Assembly (NCBI RefSeq): GCF_023091745.1
Contig: NC_068922.1
Span: 11,463,501-11,527,500, forward strand
Direction: 5' to 3'
Source: Budorcas taxicolor
Taxonomy: Eukaryota; Chordata; Mammalia; Artiodactyla; Bovidae
Length of the DNA: 64,000 bases
A model generated the notes under the pieces. The model searched no databases and was not told the origin of the DNA. It saw only the letters and a list, made by a program, of their open reading frames with translations. A program made the position numbers and the translations under genes. Positions 1 to 10,194 of the stretch are shown in pieces (position 1 is the stretch's first letter; each line of letters opens with the position of its first letter).

Positions 1-46
1 AGAAAGGACAATATCAGTGCCTTGAGAATAGACTGGTGGCAATTGG

Positions 47-138
47 CTTTCTTTTCTCTTTCCTTCTTCCCTTCCTTCCCTCTTCCCTCCCTGCCTCACT
101 TTCTTCCCTCCTTCCTTCTATCCCTCCATCCCTCCTCC
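47..138. repeat. Pyrimidine-rich low-complexity tract
   Basis: Almost pure C/T sequence built from CTTCC and CCCTC words. It directly abuts the LTR that starts at 139. No reading frame or other signal is visible. Confidence 0.85.
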
Positions 139-475
139 TGTCTTAGACCATTTGGGCTGCTGTAGGAAAAATACCATAGATTGGGTACTTATACACAACA
201 GAAATTTATTTATGGTTCTGGAGATTGGCAAATCTGGAGTCAAGGGGCTGGCCGATTTGATGTCTGGTGGGGTCTAGTTTTTGACTCATAGGTGGTGTCT
301 TCTCCCCATGTCCTCACCTGGAGAAAGCTCTCTGGGGTGCTTTTATGAGGACACTAAGCCCATCCTGGGGGCTCTACCCTCATGGCCTCGTTACCGGCCA
401 AAGGTGCCACCTCCTAACACCTTGGAGGTTAGATTTTGGCATATAAACTTTGGGATGACAAATATTCAAACCATT
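139..475 (-). mobile_element. MaLR-type (MLT1-like) solitary LTR, antisense
   Basis: The sequence follows the reverse complement of a mammalian MaLR LTR. It opens with the 'TTAG.CC.TTTGGGCTGCTGTA' type motif, then the 'ACAACAGAAATTTATTT' block, 'TTCTGGAG', and the 'CCACCTCCTAACACC' block. It is diverged and has no internal retroviral coding sequence. Exact subfamily is not certain. Confidence 0.75.
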
Positions 476-535
476 CCCTCCTTCTCTCCCTCCCTCCCTT
501 CCTTCCATCCATCCATTCATTCTTCTTTCCACCAT
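470..535. repeat. TCCC/ATCC low-complexity tract
   Basis: Runs of CTCCCTCC followed by CCATCCATCC. It lies at the other edge of the LTR at 139-475, so the LTR sits between two pyrimidine-rich tracts. Confidence 0.8.
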
Positions 536-1340
536 AATTCCATACTTGTACCACCTGGTCATGCCAGAAGCTGAATAATCCAGATTGGGAATCTGAAGGT
601 CCACAACTCAGTACCCCAGCTTGACAGCTGATAAAACTCCATGCAGCAGCTTTGCAGTGGAGAAGCTACTGTGGAGAGAACATCACCATTGGAAGTAGAT
701 GCCACTGACGTCACGCAGAGTCTTCTCAACAGCCTGGCACACATCCCCTTAAAACTCTCAGAAAACAGCTTTGTGAATATACCTCACTGTCATCAGGAAA
801 CCACCAGGAGATGTCACTTATACTTCTTTGACTTATTTAGGTAATATAAACAGGTGTTACAGATGTGATCACCATTTAATATGCTGCCTGCCATTAGACT
901 TAGTTCTAAACTTTCTATTTACTGTGTTGTATGTTAATATGTTAGCACTTAGCCACAAGAGCGAGCTTTATTAGTCACCACGATACACTGGGCTAGGACA
1001 CTGTCTTAGCCGTCCTGATCAACATAAATCTTTCTTGTTTCTGGAATTGCCAAGAAAATCACTTAAAAAACATCATTTCAAAAATGCTGGTCAACCACCC
1101 CTAGGAAGTGGTCTTGCCAAAAATCAAGCCACAAAATTTACAAGACTTGCAGAGGACATATGAGGATACATCAGCAAGCTACAAACAAAGGGGAACTCTA
1201 CAGGACAAACCACATTTCTCCAACAAAATACTGCAAATGAAAATAAAATATGTGGGTGAGGATGGGAGTGTGGAATCTAAAGAGAGACTAAAGAGGCAGA
1301 TTCTCAACCACAATGTGAGAGACACATGTGGACACTGGCT
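536..1340. other. Non-coding DNA, no recognised element
   Basis: Largely single-copy looking sequence. The 86-residue frame at 1108-1368 has no recognisable domain and runs into the L1 fossil downstream, so it is not called as a gene. A perfect CRE palindrome lies at 706-713. Confidence 0.6.
706..713. promoter_or_regulatory. Perfect CRE palindrome
   Basis: TGACGTCA is the full cAMP-response element consensus bound by CREB/ATF. There is no adjacent TATA box, CpG island or transcript evidence, so regulatory function is only possible. An 8-bp match can occur by chance. Confidence 0.25.
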
Positions 1341-1665
1341 CAAACATCATAAAAAAATGCATTTATGAGACAATCGGAAATTTGAACACCAGTTGGATTT
1401 TTGATGACACGAAGGAATTCCTCATAATGTTTAAGGTATAATAAGTATATTCTTTTATAAAGAGTTTTTTAAATGAATCTACTGAAATATTTATGGATTA
1501 AATGGTACAATATCTGAGTTCATTTGCTTCAAAAATAATCTGGAAGATGGAAGAGGGAGGGATACAGATGAAGAGGGAGGGGTACAGTTTCTAAGCAAAA
1601 TTAGTGCTTAGAAACTGAATGATGAGAATATGAGGATTCATTATACTCTTGTTTTATTTTTTTAA
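1341..1665 (+). mobile_element. Old L1 (L1M-type) 3' end
   Basis: The order of blocks is that of an old L1 3' UTR: 'TGAGACAATCGGAAATTTGAAC', a diverged 'TTAAGGAATT...TTTAGGTATAATA' region, 'CTGAAATATTTATGGAT', and 'ATGAGGATTCATTATACT'. The same family recurs at 32940-33235. No coding part remains. Confidence 0.6.
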
Positions 1666-2055
1666 GTTTATTTATTTATTTTGACTCTGATGCAGTGGTA
1701 AAGAATCTGCCTGTCAATGCAGGAGATGGACACGAGAGGGAGAGAGATTTGATCCCTGGGTTGGGAAGATCTCCTGGAGCAGGAAATGGCAACCCACTCC
1801 AGTTTTCCTGCCTGGGAAATCCCATGGGCAGAGGAGCCTGGCAGGCTACAGTGGAAAGGGTCACAAAGAGTGGGACAAAACTGAGCATAGAGATGCATGG
1901 GTCTTCATTGACCATGCGGTACACGGGCTCAGTGGTTGTGGCTTGGGGGCTTAGTTACACTGCAGTATGTGGGATCTTAATTCCCCGCCCAGGAATCAAA
2001 CCCTCCCCTATATTGCAAGGCAGACTTGGCCACTGGACCACCAGGGAAATCCCTA
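1662..2055 (-). mobile_element. CHR-type tRNA-derived SINE, antisense, interrupted
   Basis: The T-rich start (1662-1681) and the part from about 1888 to 2055 fit a CHR SINE read backwards: 'GGGCTCAGTGGTTGTGG', 'CAGGAATCAAACCC', and terminal 'CCACCAGGGAAATCCC'. A Bov-tA copy lies between the two parts, so it appears to have inserted into the CHR element. Confidence 0.65.
1690..1887 (+). mobile_element. Bov-tA SINE
   Basis: Contains the tRNA-like head ('GTAAAGAATCTGCCTG', 'GATCCCTGGGTTGGGAAGAT') followed by the BovB-derived body ('CCACTCCAGT', 'GAGCCTGGCAGGCTACAGT'). The extreme 5' GGGCTTCCCTGG is missing. An insert of 'GGACACGAGAGGG' type disrupts the B-box region. Confidence 0.85.
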
Positions 2056-2194
2056 TACTTTTTTTTGTATTTATGAATGTTTAAAGCCTTCCTTAAAAAA
2101 GATTTAAAAAAAACGTTGACCAGTCCTCATGATCTCTGGATGTATGAAATAAATTATTGTGTATGATTCAATTCACTTTAGCGGAAGCAAACTA

Positions 2195-2370
2195 ATATAT
2201 TATGACCAGCTTCAGAGTGCCAGGCATTAGGCACATTTTCTTACCTACGTCACTTCACTTCATCTTCTTGAAAACAGATGCTGAAATTAAGACTCAAAAA
2301 AGCCAAGCTCCTTGCCGAGGACTACAGAGCTAGTAACTAGTGGAGTGGGTGTCAACATGTGCCTGTGAGG
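2195..2370 (-). mobile_element. MIR-like SINE, antisense
   Basis: Diverged match to antisense MIR: 'GTGCCAGGCATTAGGCAC', a 'CTGAAATTAAGACTCAAA' block, 'CAAGCTCCTTGCCGAGGAC', and 'ACAGAGCTAGTAACTAG'. The order is right but similarity is modest. Confidence 0.6.
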
Positions 2371-2479
2371 ACACAGCCTCTGTAGACTTACAAGACTTTT
2401 ATGAATCCTTCTTTAGTTAAAAAAGAGAAATGGAGATGACCCCGCCTATAGGGGATGTGTGCTGACTTTCTACTTTTGT

Positions 2480-2705
2480 TCTTTTTCTTTTAATTGGAGG
2501 ATAATTGCCTTACAACCTTGTGCTGGTTTCTGCTCTACAGCAACACGAATCCACCGTCAGTATACACATGCACCCGCCCTCTGGAGCCCCCCTCCCCTCC
2601 TCCCCATCCCACCCCTCCAGGTCATCACAGGGCATTGGGTTGAGCTCCCTGTGGTATATGGCAGCTTCCCACTTGACTTTGCTTTTCACCCGCCCATGTG
2701 CACTT
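2480..2705 (-). mobile_element. Ruminant L1 3' end, antisense
   Basis: Begins 'AATTGGAGGATAATTGCCTTACAA', the usual antisense 3' end of ruminant L1s, followed by 'TTCTGCTCTACAGCAACACGAATC' and C-rich 3' UTR sequence. It fades out near 2705. The 97- and 149-residue frames here are read-through of this repeat. Confidence 0.8.
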
Positions 2706-3477
2706 GCCTCCCTGCTCTGCCTGCTGTGGGAAGTAGCTGTGCATCTATGTAGCTCTTGCTGTAGGCGTGTTCCTGTCCCAGGACCCTTTGCTTTTCCCCT
2801 TGGTTCCTTTGGTTCCTTTCTGCCTCCTGCCAGTTCCCTAGGGAAGCCCCGCCTCAGGGAGAGATGCTATATAGTCATGGAGGTGATTTGTTGGGTGCAA
2901 ATGCACTGTATCCCGTGGGGAATTAGCATCCTCGGGGGTCCCCGGCAGTATTGAGGTTGGTAGTTCTTGGTCTAGGAGACAGTACCTCTGTCTGGATCTG
3001 CCCTTGTAAAGCATGAGGGCTTCTCTGTAAAGCGGTTCCTACCATGGTTCTCAGGATCGTCTGTCCCTGCGAGCAGAGGTGTGGACGACAGTTTGTCTGT
3101 AACGAGCGGGTGGCAGGCTGAGTTCCCAACCCATGGAGGGAACGACGAAGCACCCAGAACAGCTGCTTGCAGGAAAGCACCGAGAGGAGTGATTGCGGGT
3201 ACCCGGGCTCAGCGAGCTGGCATTTCCTTCACTCTGACCGGTTGTATCTGTGGTACCTTGTCACACCCTGCAGATCCTGCTGCTGCACGGGAAGGCTTGG
3301 GGCCATCTGCAGGGCTGGGAAGCTTGGCTAAACTTTCCATAGAGAACAGAGTGAGTGGGGAGGCTCCCTCTTCTCCATCTGCTGAGGTGATTGATCTCTT
3401 GGTGGAATGAAACACATGGATTCTATCAGAACTGATTACTGCCTGGGCTCTGTCTACCTGTTGTCATTCCTCACATG
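2706..3477. other. Unique-looking non-coding DNA
   Basis: No repeat family is recognised. Two open frames overlap on opposite strands (3081-3410 plus, 3209-3415 minus), but neither has a recognisable domain or codon-use support. The GC content is higher than in the flanks. Confidence 0.5.
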
Positions 3478-3520
3478 ATAGATGGATGGATGGATGGATG
3501 GATGGATGGATGGATGGATA
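3478..3520 (+). repeat. (GATG)n microsatellite
   Basis: About ten perfect tandem GATG units. A SINE follows immediately, and imperfect GATG/GATA repeats resume on the far side at 3743, so the SINE splits a longer array. Confidence 0.95.
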
Positions 3521-3742
3521 GGGCTTCCCTGGTAGCTCAGATGGAAAAGAATCTACCTGTAATTCAGGAGACCCAGGTTCAATCCCTGGGTTGCGAAGAT
3601 CCCCTGGAGAAGGGAACGACTACCCACTCCAGTATTCTTAGACTTCCATGATGGCTCAGATGGTAAAGAATCCATCCACAATGTGGGAGACCTGGGTTCG
3701 ATCTCTGGTTCGGGAAGATCCCTTGGAGAAGGGAATGGTTAG
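3521..3742 (+). mobile_element. Bov-tA SINE with two tRNA-like heads
   Basis: Two successive tRNA-derived units each carry 'GGTTCAATCCCTGG' or 'GGTTCGATCTCTGG' B-box sequence and 'GGAGAAGGGAA'. The second head starts at about 3641 ('GACTTCCATGATGGCTCAGATGG'). The usual BovB-derived 3' half is missing after the second unit. Confidence 0.85.
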
Positions 3743-3840
3743 ATAGGTAGAAGTGATGGATGGATAGATAGGTAGACAGATGTGATGGATGGATGGATGA
3801 TGATAGATGTGATGTATGAATGGATGGACAGAGATGGACA
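3743..3840 (+). repeat. Degenerate GATG/GATA/GATGTGAT repeat
   Basis: Imperfect GATGGATGGAT and GATAGGTAGA words. It continues the array left of the SINE at 3521 but is much less regular, which fits longer decay. Confidence 0.85.
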
Positions 3841-5111
3841 GAAAGGTTCCTGTCTGTTCCTCTCTAATCCAGACTTTTAGCTGAAATGAGATGCTTATGC
3901 TGAGGATGGGGCGGTGGGACCCACCTTCCTGGGCACAAGCAACAGTAGGTATGTTCTCTGTAAAGGATTTTACACATTATACTAGAGTGGACTGAAATTC
4001 TGTCTATTATCACCATGTGCTAACAGTTCCAAGCAATGTCAGTGATAAAATAAACCTCCTGAAAACAAGTCTTTTGCAGTGTAGATTGTTGCTGTAGTTA
4101 TGGTTGGGTTTTAGTCATGTAAGTTTCAAATGAGCAGATTTTTGATTGTTCATAAATACTCTTTCTACACAGGGAAGTTAATTCCGAGATCTCCAGTTAT
4201 ACTGTCAGCCTCAGCCACATATAGACTTAGCTGTATGCCTTTGTGTCAAGAGTGAGTTGGTAGTAAGAGTGAGTTGGAGTCATTCTGTCCCCTTTGGACA
4301 GGGGCTCACTCCAGCCCCTGGGACAAGATATATTTCTGTATTTATTCAGATTGACGACGATAGCCAGGAACTGGAAAGGAAAAGAAACAGACTGAGTTAT
4401 TTCCCTTTGCTCATTCTATGTGCATACCTTCAGGTGTTCATTAGTGTTTCAATAAAACTTAAACCATGAAACTGCGTGAACTGGGAAGTATATTTCTGGT
4501 TCGCAAGAGCCAGTGTGAACTTGTGCATGAAATATGGCACTGAATTCAATCATATCTCTAAAATGAAAACTTCTTCACCGTCAATCGCTTTAAAACCAGA
4601 GAATGAATCAGGAGATTGTTCTTGACAGGAAGTAGTAGTTGCCTAAAGTCTACCTTTGGCAAATGTTTTGATTTTATGAAACTTTACTGGTTGCTTTTTA
4701 CAACGGTATCCTCGTATACACACAGTTTAATACAAGGAAAACATCATGTTCTGCATTTCTACTCTGGCCTCCATGATTGTTTATTTAATTTCATGATTGC
4801 AACAAAAAAGAAATTTATAGGGTACATGCGGGTTAAAATGTTCTGGCGCAAGTGTCCCTGTGTGAGGGACACTGTGTGCTTATCCCCACCGACCCCAGGC
4901 TCTCTCATGCCTCTTCTTTTCTGCATGGATCACAGACATGAACCCAGTTCACAGATCAACGTGTCTGTGAAACTTGCCTAATTCCATGCCATCCAAATTA
5001 CCAGCTATTGCCTCTTTTTCCTTTTTTTTGCCTTCACTCTGCTTTTTATACTCATTTATTCTTGCAGGGAAAGTACTGAATTTTAATGGTTGTTTGGTAA
5101 ATTTCTCTGCT
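3841..5111. other. Unique-looking non-coding DNA
   Basis: No repeat or gene is recognised. A 121-residue frame at 4616-4981 has no known domain. An AATAAA hexamer at about 4450 is followed by no clear GU-rich element, so a 3' end is not claimed. Confidence 0.5.
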
Positions 5112-5230
5112 ACTAGATGGTGAGCTAATTAAGAGCAGGGGCTGTGGCTCATTCCTCTCAAATTCCCCAGCTCCAAGCCTAATCCCTGGCATATTACGGA
5201 TGCTAAGTAGTCACTTGTGGAATGAGGGAG
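5112..5230 (+). mobile_element. L2 3' end fragment
   Basis: Shows the L2 3' order 'CTAGATGGTGAGCT', 'GAGCAGGGGCTGTGGCTC', 'CCCCAGC', 'CCTGGCATATTA', and 'GGAATGAGGGA'. It is diverged, as expected for this ancient family. Confidence 0.6.
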
Positions 5231-5309
5231 AGAAGGAAGGGAAAGAAAATAAGGAAACGACGTGGCTCTTGGTGGCTATTAAACTGGCCTGGCTCGTAGC
5301 CTGTAATCT

Positions 5310-5558
5310 TTTTACTTACTAATTTATTTAATTTTTGGCCGTGCTGGGTCTTTGTTGTGGCGCTCCAGCTTCTCGTTGCAATGGCTTCCCTTACTGCAGC
5401 TCCTGGGCCCTAGAGCGCAGCTACAATAGCTGCGGCGCGTGGGCTTAGTTGGGCTTAGTTGCCCCCTAGCAACTGGGGATCTTCTGGGATCAGGCGTCAA
5501 ACCTGTGTCTCCTGCATTGACAGGCTGTTTCTTAACCGTTGGACCATCCGGGAAGTCT
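5310..5558 (-). mobile_element. CHR SINE, antisense
   Basis: Starts with T-rich tail and 'TTGGCCGTGCTGGGTCTT', continues with 'GCGGCGCGTGGGCTTAGTTG', and ends with 'TGTCTCCTGCATTGACAGG' and 'GGACCATCCGGGAAGTC'. 'GGGCTTAGTT' is duplicated in tandem near 5441-5460. Confidence 0.85.
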
Positions 5559-5572
5559 GGAAATTGTATTCT

Positions 5573-5945
5573 ATTTTTTTTTTTTTGAACTTTTTATTTT
5601 GTATTAGGGTTTAGCAGATTAACAAACAATGTTGTGATGGTTTTAGGTGCATAGCAAGGGATCTGAGCCATATCCATTCTCCCCTAAGCTCCCCTTCCAT
5701 CCAGGCTGCCACATAACATTGAGCAGAGGCCATGCGCTATACAGTAGGTTCTTGTAACTACAGCAGTGTGTACATGTCCATCCCAAACTCCCTAACCATC
5801 CCTTCCCTCCACCCTTCCCTCCTGATAACCATAAATTCGTTCTCCAAGTCTGTGAGTCTGTTTTGTAAGCTCATTTGTATCATTTCTTTTTAGATTCCAC
5901 GTATAAGGGATGTCATACAATATTTCTCCTTCTCTGTGGAGACTG
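5573..5945 (-). mobile_element. L1 3' end, antisense
   Basis: Reads as antisense L1 3' region: 'ATTAACAAACAATGTTGTGATGG', 'GCGCTATACAGTAGGTTC', 'CCATAAATTCGTTCTCCAAGTC', and 'AGATTCCACGTATAAGGGAT'. It is old and truncated. The minus-strand frame at 5792-6037 is its read-through. Confidence 0.8.
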
Positions 5946-6350
5946 TTTTCTTTATGGACTTTTTTTCTGTCCTTTGAGCTTAACACCCTCCCCCTGTTCT
6001 GCAGGTCTCCCCGCTCTGCCACACACATCTTCCCCAAGGTGATATGTAGGTGAGTGAGGGGAGGTCAGATATGGGTAAGAGCAGAGACGGATCCAGACTT
6101 CTAGGAGTTATATGGTGGCTAAAACCTCTGACGAGGCACGTTGACTCTATTTTTGAGAACTTAAGCTGAGGATGAGTTTGAATAGTGTGTGAGTGGAACA
6201 ATAGGACTGATCTAAAAGGGAAAGGGCAGAATGACTCCCCTCCATCAACCCCGTTGTATTAGCTGACAACCTCATATTAGCTGAATACGTGCTGTGCTCC
6301 AAGCGCATTCTAGGTTAGGCGGAAAATACAGGGAAAGAAGCATATGTTCA
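5946..6350. other. Non-coding DNA, no clear element
   Basis: Nothing firmly recognised. A short stretch near 6260-6345 ('GTGCTGTGCTCCAAGCGCATTCTAG') resembles a conserved piece of an ancient MIR/L2-age repeat, but it is too short to call. Confidence 0.5.
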
Positions 6351-6805
6351 CTGTAGAAAAATGAAGCAATCGAAAGAGACGGAACTAAGATAATAAAAAA
6401 ATGCCCGAAACCTCATGATCCACAGAGAACTGCCATTAGGACTTCAGTCTTACAGCTTTATTGGTCTCTTTCTTTTCCGTGTTTCTGTGCACGTATGTCT
6501 GTTCTCCACAAAGGAAACAAGAATCCTGCTTTGTGACCTGCTTTTTCCGCATGTAATAGTGTGTCATCAGCATTTTTGTGGTGTCACATACTCCTTACAG
6601 TACATTTCATAACTTGACTAGTATCGGCTTGTACAGTTATAAATTATTTAACCTGAATTCTATTAAGGAATAATGAAGTTTGTTTTATGCTTACTTTTAC
6701 TATTAAGAACAGCACCTATGCTGTTGATGAATCACTGAGCAAATACTTCATCACATCCTTAAAACAGATTCCCGGAAGTGAAATTGCTGGATAACAGGTT
6801 AAGAA
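6351..6805 (-). mobile_element. Ancient LINE fragment (L1M-like), antisense
   Basis: The sequence follows the 'TTTGTGACCTGCTTTTTCCGCATG...CATCAGCATTTTT...TGATGAATCAC...CCCGGAAGTGAAATTGCTGG' series typical of old antisense LINE tails. Divergence is high and the family assignment is tentative. Confidence 0.45.
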
Positions 6806-6817
6806 TTGCTAAGATGT

Positions 6818-6965
6818 CAGACTTCCCTGTAGCCGACTTCACCTTCTGATGCAGGGGGTGCAGGTTCAATCCCTGGTCAAGGAGCTCAGATCGCACATGC
6901 CTCTCGGCCAAACAACTAACCCTCGAAGCAACAGCAGTATTGTAATAAATTCAATAAAGACTTTA
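6818..6965 (+). mobile_element. CHR-type SINE
   Basis: Starts 'GACTTCCCTGTAG', carries 'GTGCAGGTTCAATCCCTGG' as a B-box match, then 'AGATCGCACATGCC', and ends in an A/T-rich tail. It is diverged from the consensus. Confidence 0.75.
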
Positions 6966-7047
6966 AAAATGGTCCACATCAAAAAATTATTTCAAAAAAA
7001 TTTGAGTAATTAGCGGCCTAACTAGAAGGGTTCACATGGGTCTGTTG

Positions 7048-7273
7048 TGCGTGCATGCTAAATCGCTTCAGTCATCTCTGGCTCTTTGGGACCCTGTGGA
7101 CTGTAGACCGCCAGACTCCTCTGTCCGTGGGATTCTCCAGGCAAGAATACTGAAGTGGGTTGCTATGCCCTCCTCCAGGGGGATCTTCCCAACCCAGGGA
7201 TCCAACCCACGTCTCTTATGTCTCCTACACTGGCCGGAGGGTTCTTTGCCACTCACGCCACCTGGGAAGCCTT
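7048..7273 (-). mobile_element. Bov-tA SINE, antisense, with target-site duplication
   Basis: A complete antisense copy, from the BovB-like 'CTTCAGTCATCTCTGGCTCTT' end to 'CACCTGGGAAGCC'. It is flanked by a perfect 12-bp target-site duplication, ATGGGTCTGTTG, at 7036-7047 and 7274-7285. Confidence 0.95.
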
Positions 7274-7285
7274 ATGGGTCTGTTG

Positions 7286-7769
7286 CTATCATTTAACAAG
7301 AGACCTGATGTGGACGGATGGGATTCCAGGGTCTATTCCTGCCCCACTGAAGCCACGAAGGACCAGACACTCCCTTGTGTCCAGTCTGCCCTCTTCTGTG
7401 TGTTGGCTACCTCTCCTGTCCCAGGTCGTGACGCACGCATTCTGTTCTCACGTGGCAGAGCCCAAGCAGGAAGGACAGTGCTGGGACAAAGGACTTTCTC
7501 TTACACTGTCCGCTGTGTTGTTAAGGAGGAAAATTTTCATTTTTCCAGTTTGTCAGCAAGAAAATTTATTTTCCATACCCTCCAAGAAGCAAGGTCAATA
7601 ATGTAGCTACTTAAGTTCACAAACACACAGATTTTTTAAAGGCAAAATGTTTGAATTTACTATCAAAGAGCTCTACACATTCAATTGCTAAAATCTATAT
7701 GTAATAATAGTAACTGACTTTAGAAAGAGGTAGCAGTTTTTCAGAAAAGTCTACTTAACAAAGTTCTAT
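7286..7769. other. Unique-looking non-coding DNA
   Basis: Lies between two SINEs. Two overlapping 148-residue plus-strand frames begin inside the preceding SINE and run into this region. Neither has a recognisable domain, so they are read-through frames. Confidence 0.6.
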
Positions 7770-7776
7770 TTTTCCT

Positions 7777-7971
7777 GGGCTTCCCTTGTGGCTCAGCTGG
7801 TAAAGAATCTGCCTGCAACGTGGGAGACCTGGGTTCGATCCCTGGGTTGGGAAGATCCCCTGGAGAAGGGAAAGACTACTCACTCCAGTATTCTGGCCTC
7901 GAGAATTCCATGGGCTATATAGTCCATGGGCTCACAAACAGTCGGACATGACTGAGTGACTTTCACTTTCA
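7777..7971 (+). mobile_element. Bov-tA SINE
   Basis: Starts 'GGGCTTCCCTTGTGGCTCAG' and ends in the 'GACTTTCACTTTC' tail. It includes an intact B box 'GGTTCGATCCC'. A short direct repeat TTTTCCT flanks it at 7770-7776 and 7972-7978. Confidence 0.95.
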
Positions 7972-8004
7972 TTTTCCTTGCAGTTCTTTTTTAGAATCAT
8001 AGAA

Positions 8005-8166
8005 TGTTGTTGTTATTCAGTTGCTCAGTCATGTCCGACTCTGCGACCCCATGGACTGCAGCACACCAGGCCTCCCTGTCCTTTGTCTCCCAGAGTTTGC
8101 TCAAATTCATGTCCATTGAGTTGGTGGTACTATCTAACCATTCTCATCCTCCGCTGCCCTCTTAGA
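8005..8166 (-). mobile_element. BovB 3' end fragment, antisense
   Basis: Shows 'TGTTGTTATTCAGTTGCTCAGTC', 'GACCCCATGGACTGCAGCACACCAG', 'CCATTGAGTTGGTGG', and 'ATCTAACCATTCTCATCC'. It is the last ~160 bp of BovB, strongly 5'-truncated, and lies close behind a Bov-tA copy. Confidence 0.85.
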
Positions 8167-8351
8167 GACACTTTATTTTCTTCAGGTGAAGGAGTAGATA
8201 AAAATTTACTGACCCCAAATTCTTTCATGGCAGGGAAGTCCTTGGAAAAATTACTCCTGATTCCTGCTCCCTTAAGCATTTGCCCCTAGCCAATTAATAC
8301 TGGAGGCATTATCATCCCAGCTTATATGAAAGGAAGCTAAGATTCAGAAAG

Positions 8352-8499
8352 TTTTGTTGTTGTTGTGTAGTTGCTAAGTCGTGTCTGGCTCTTTTGGAAC
8401 CCCATGGAGTCCGCCAGGCTCCTCTGTCCACGGGATTTCCCAGGCAAGAATACTGGAGTGGGGGGCCGTTCCCCCTCCAGGGGAAACTCTCCTGATGCA
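8352..8499 (-). mobile_element. Bov-tA SINE fragment, antisense
   Basis: The BovB-derived half is present ('AGTTGCTAAGTCGTGTCTGGCTC', 'GGCAAGAATACTGGAGTGG'), but the tRNA head is largely missing after 'CCCTCCAGGGGAA'. Confidence 0.85.
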
Positions 8500-8859
8500 C
8501 TGTTGTGACATGGCAGCTGAGTTTCTTGACATTCGTTGTCTTCTAGAATGAAAATCAGATTGTGATGCTGGGTGTCAGGGAAGCGATTTCAGAGTCCTGA
8601 GTGGAAGAGGGGAAACTGGACCAGTTTCGATGTCGTTGCATGGGGATGAGCAGAGTGTTTGTTCCCTGGCCTGGATCTGGAGAAGAAGGCGTGTGAGCAC
8701 CCTAGGCTGGTGTTTGGCATGACAATGCTGCAGTCTGAAATTCTGCTAAGTCCCCCCTCCTTGCCTCCCCATCTCACTTGACTCCAGGCCTGGCTCCTCA
8801 GGAGGCTGTGAAGGCCTTTGAGAGTAGGAACAACTGGGGAACAGTGGGTGTCTTCTGTT
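8500..8859. other. Non-coding DNA, no recognised element
   Basis: A 127-residue minus-strand frame (8589-8972) spans this stretch and the MIR fossil beyond. It has no recognisable domain and is not called a gene. Confidence 0.5.
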
Positions 8860-9062
8860 TTGTTCATTCTCATGTCATTTTCTCCCCTTCTCACCTGGCA
8901 GGGATGTAGCCCAGTGTTTGCCAGTTGTATGTATTTGCTAAGTAAATGATTTAAACGTTCCATTTTAGACATGAGGGGACAATTTCAATACAGATTTTAA
9001 AAAACTTGCTTCAAGCTGCACAGTAGGACAGGTGAGAACTGGAGCCCAGGATTGTTAACTCC
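8860..9062 (-). mobile_element. MIR-like SINE, antisense
   Basis: Weak antisense MIR order: 'TTTGCTAAGTAAATG', 'CATTTTAGACATGAGGGGA', 'CTTGCTTCAAGCTGCACAG', and 'AACTGGAGCCCAGGA'. Confidence 0.5.
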
Positions 9063-9065
9063 ATG

Positions 9066-10060
9066 ATTCTCCAGGTCAGTGAAGAGCTTCAGTACCACTT
9101 CATGCCATTGGGATGGCTGCCATCAGAGCAAAACCAGAAAACCAGAAAGTGCCTAGTGGCAGCCAAGATGTGGAGAAATCGAACCCTTGAGCACTGCTGC
9201 TGCAAATGTAAAATGGTGCAGCTGCTGTGGAAAACAGTATGGTGGGTTTTTCTTTTCTTTTTTTTAATTAAGCATACAATTATTCAGAAATTCCACCTCT
9301 GACTATACATTCCAAATAATTGAAAGCAAGGACTCAAACAGATACTGTCCACCCATGTTGATAGCAGCCTTGTTTCCAACAGCAAAAATGTGGAACAACC
9401 CAATTGTCCACCTACCGAAGAATGGATAAGGAAACTGTGGTGGATCCATACAAAGTTGTTCAGACTTTAAAAGGAATGGAGTTCTGACACATGACCCAAC
9501 ATGGATGAAATTTGAGGACAGTGTGCTCAGTGAATAAGCTAGACACAAGTGGGCAAATACTGTATGATTCTACTTATATCAGCTCCCTAAAGCAGTCAGA
9601 TTTATAGAGACATAAAGCTGAATGGTAGTTGCCGGGCGCTGGGGAGGGGGTGCAGTAAGGAGTTATCATTTAGTTGGTATAGTGTTTCAGTGGGGAAGGT
9701 GAAAAAGTTCTGGAGATGGAAGGTGATGATAGTTGCACAAAATGTGAGTGCATATAATGCCACTGAACTGCACGCGTGTGTGCATGCCAACTCACTTCAG
9801 TCGTGACTCTTTGCAACCCCAGGGACTGTAGCCCGCCGGGTTCCTCTGTCCATGGAATTCTCCAGGTAAGAATACTGGAGTGGGTTGCCATGCCCTCCTC
9901 CAGGGGATCTTCCCAACCCAGAGACTGAACCCATGTCTCCTGCCGCTCCTGAACTGCAGGCGGATTCTTTACCTCTGAGTCACCCGGGAAGTCCCACTGA
10001 ACTGTATAAAAATGGTCAAAATGGTCAACTTTATATATATTTTACCACGGAAACAAAAAG
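9066..10060 (+). mobile_element. Old L1 3' portion, split by a SINE
   Basis: Sense L1 ORF2 3' end and 3' UTR. It contains 'AATTCCACCTCTGACTATACAT', 'AATTGTCCACCTACCGAAGAATGGATAAGG', 'AGACACAAGTGGGCAAATACTGTATGATTC', and 'TAAAAATGGTCAAAATGG'. The reading frame is destroyed. A Bov-tA copy at 9771-9993 interrupts the 3' UTR, so the L1 is the older element. Confidence 0.85.
9771..9993 (-). mobile_element. Bov-tA SINE inside L1, antisense, with target-site duplication
   Basis: Antisense Bov-tA, from 'CACTTCAGTCGTGACTCTTTGC' to 'CACCCGGGAAGTC'. An 11-bp target-site duplication, CCACTGAACTG, lies at 9760-9770 and 9994-10004, within L1 3' UTR sequence. Confidence 0.95.
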
Positions 10061-10194
10061 GATAAAGAACATCAGGACAGCACAGTGGATGTTAATTTGG
10101 TTGGTTTACAATTACTTTGAGTTCATACAAATGAATCCTCTTCCTATAAATATGCACATACACATATACGCAAAAGCTTCAGCATATGGTTCTT

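Noticed and set aside
3521..3742. Possible tRNA genes (intact B boxes)
   Set aside because: The tRNA-like sequence is the head of a Bov-tA SINE. There is no cloverleaf with anticodon and acceptor pairing that I can support.
4450..4456. AATAAA as a gene 3' end
   Set aside because: No exon upstream and no clear downstream element; the hexamer is common in A/T-rich DNA.
7155..7606. Two overlapping 148-residue plus frames
   Set aside because: Both begin inside an antisense Bov-tA and differ only in phase. No domain or splice support.
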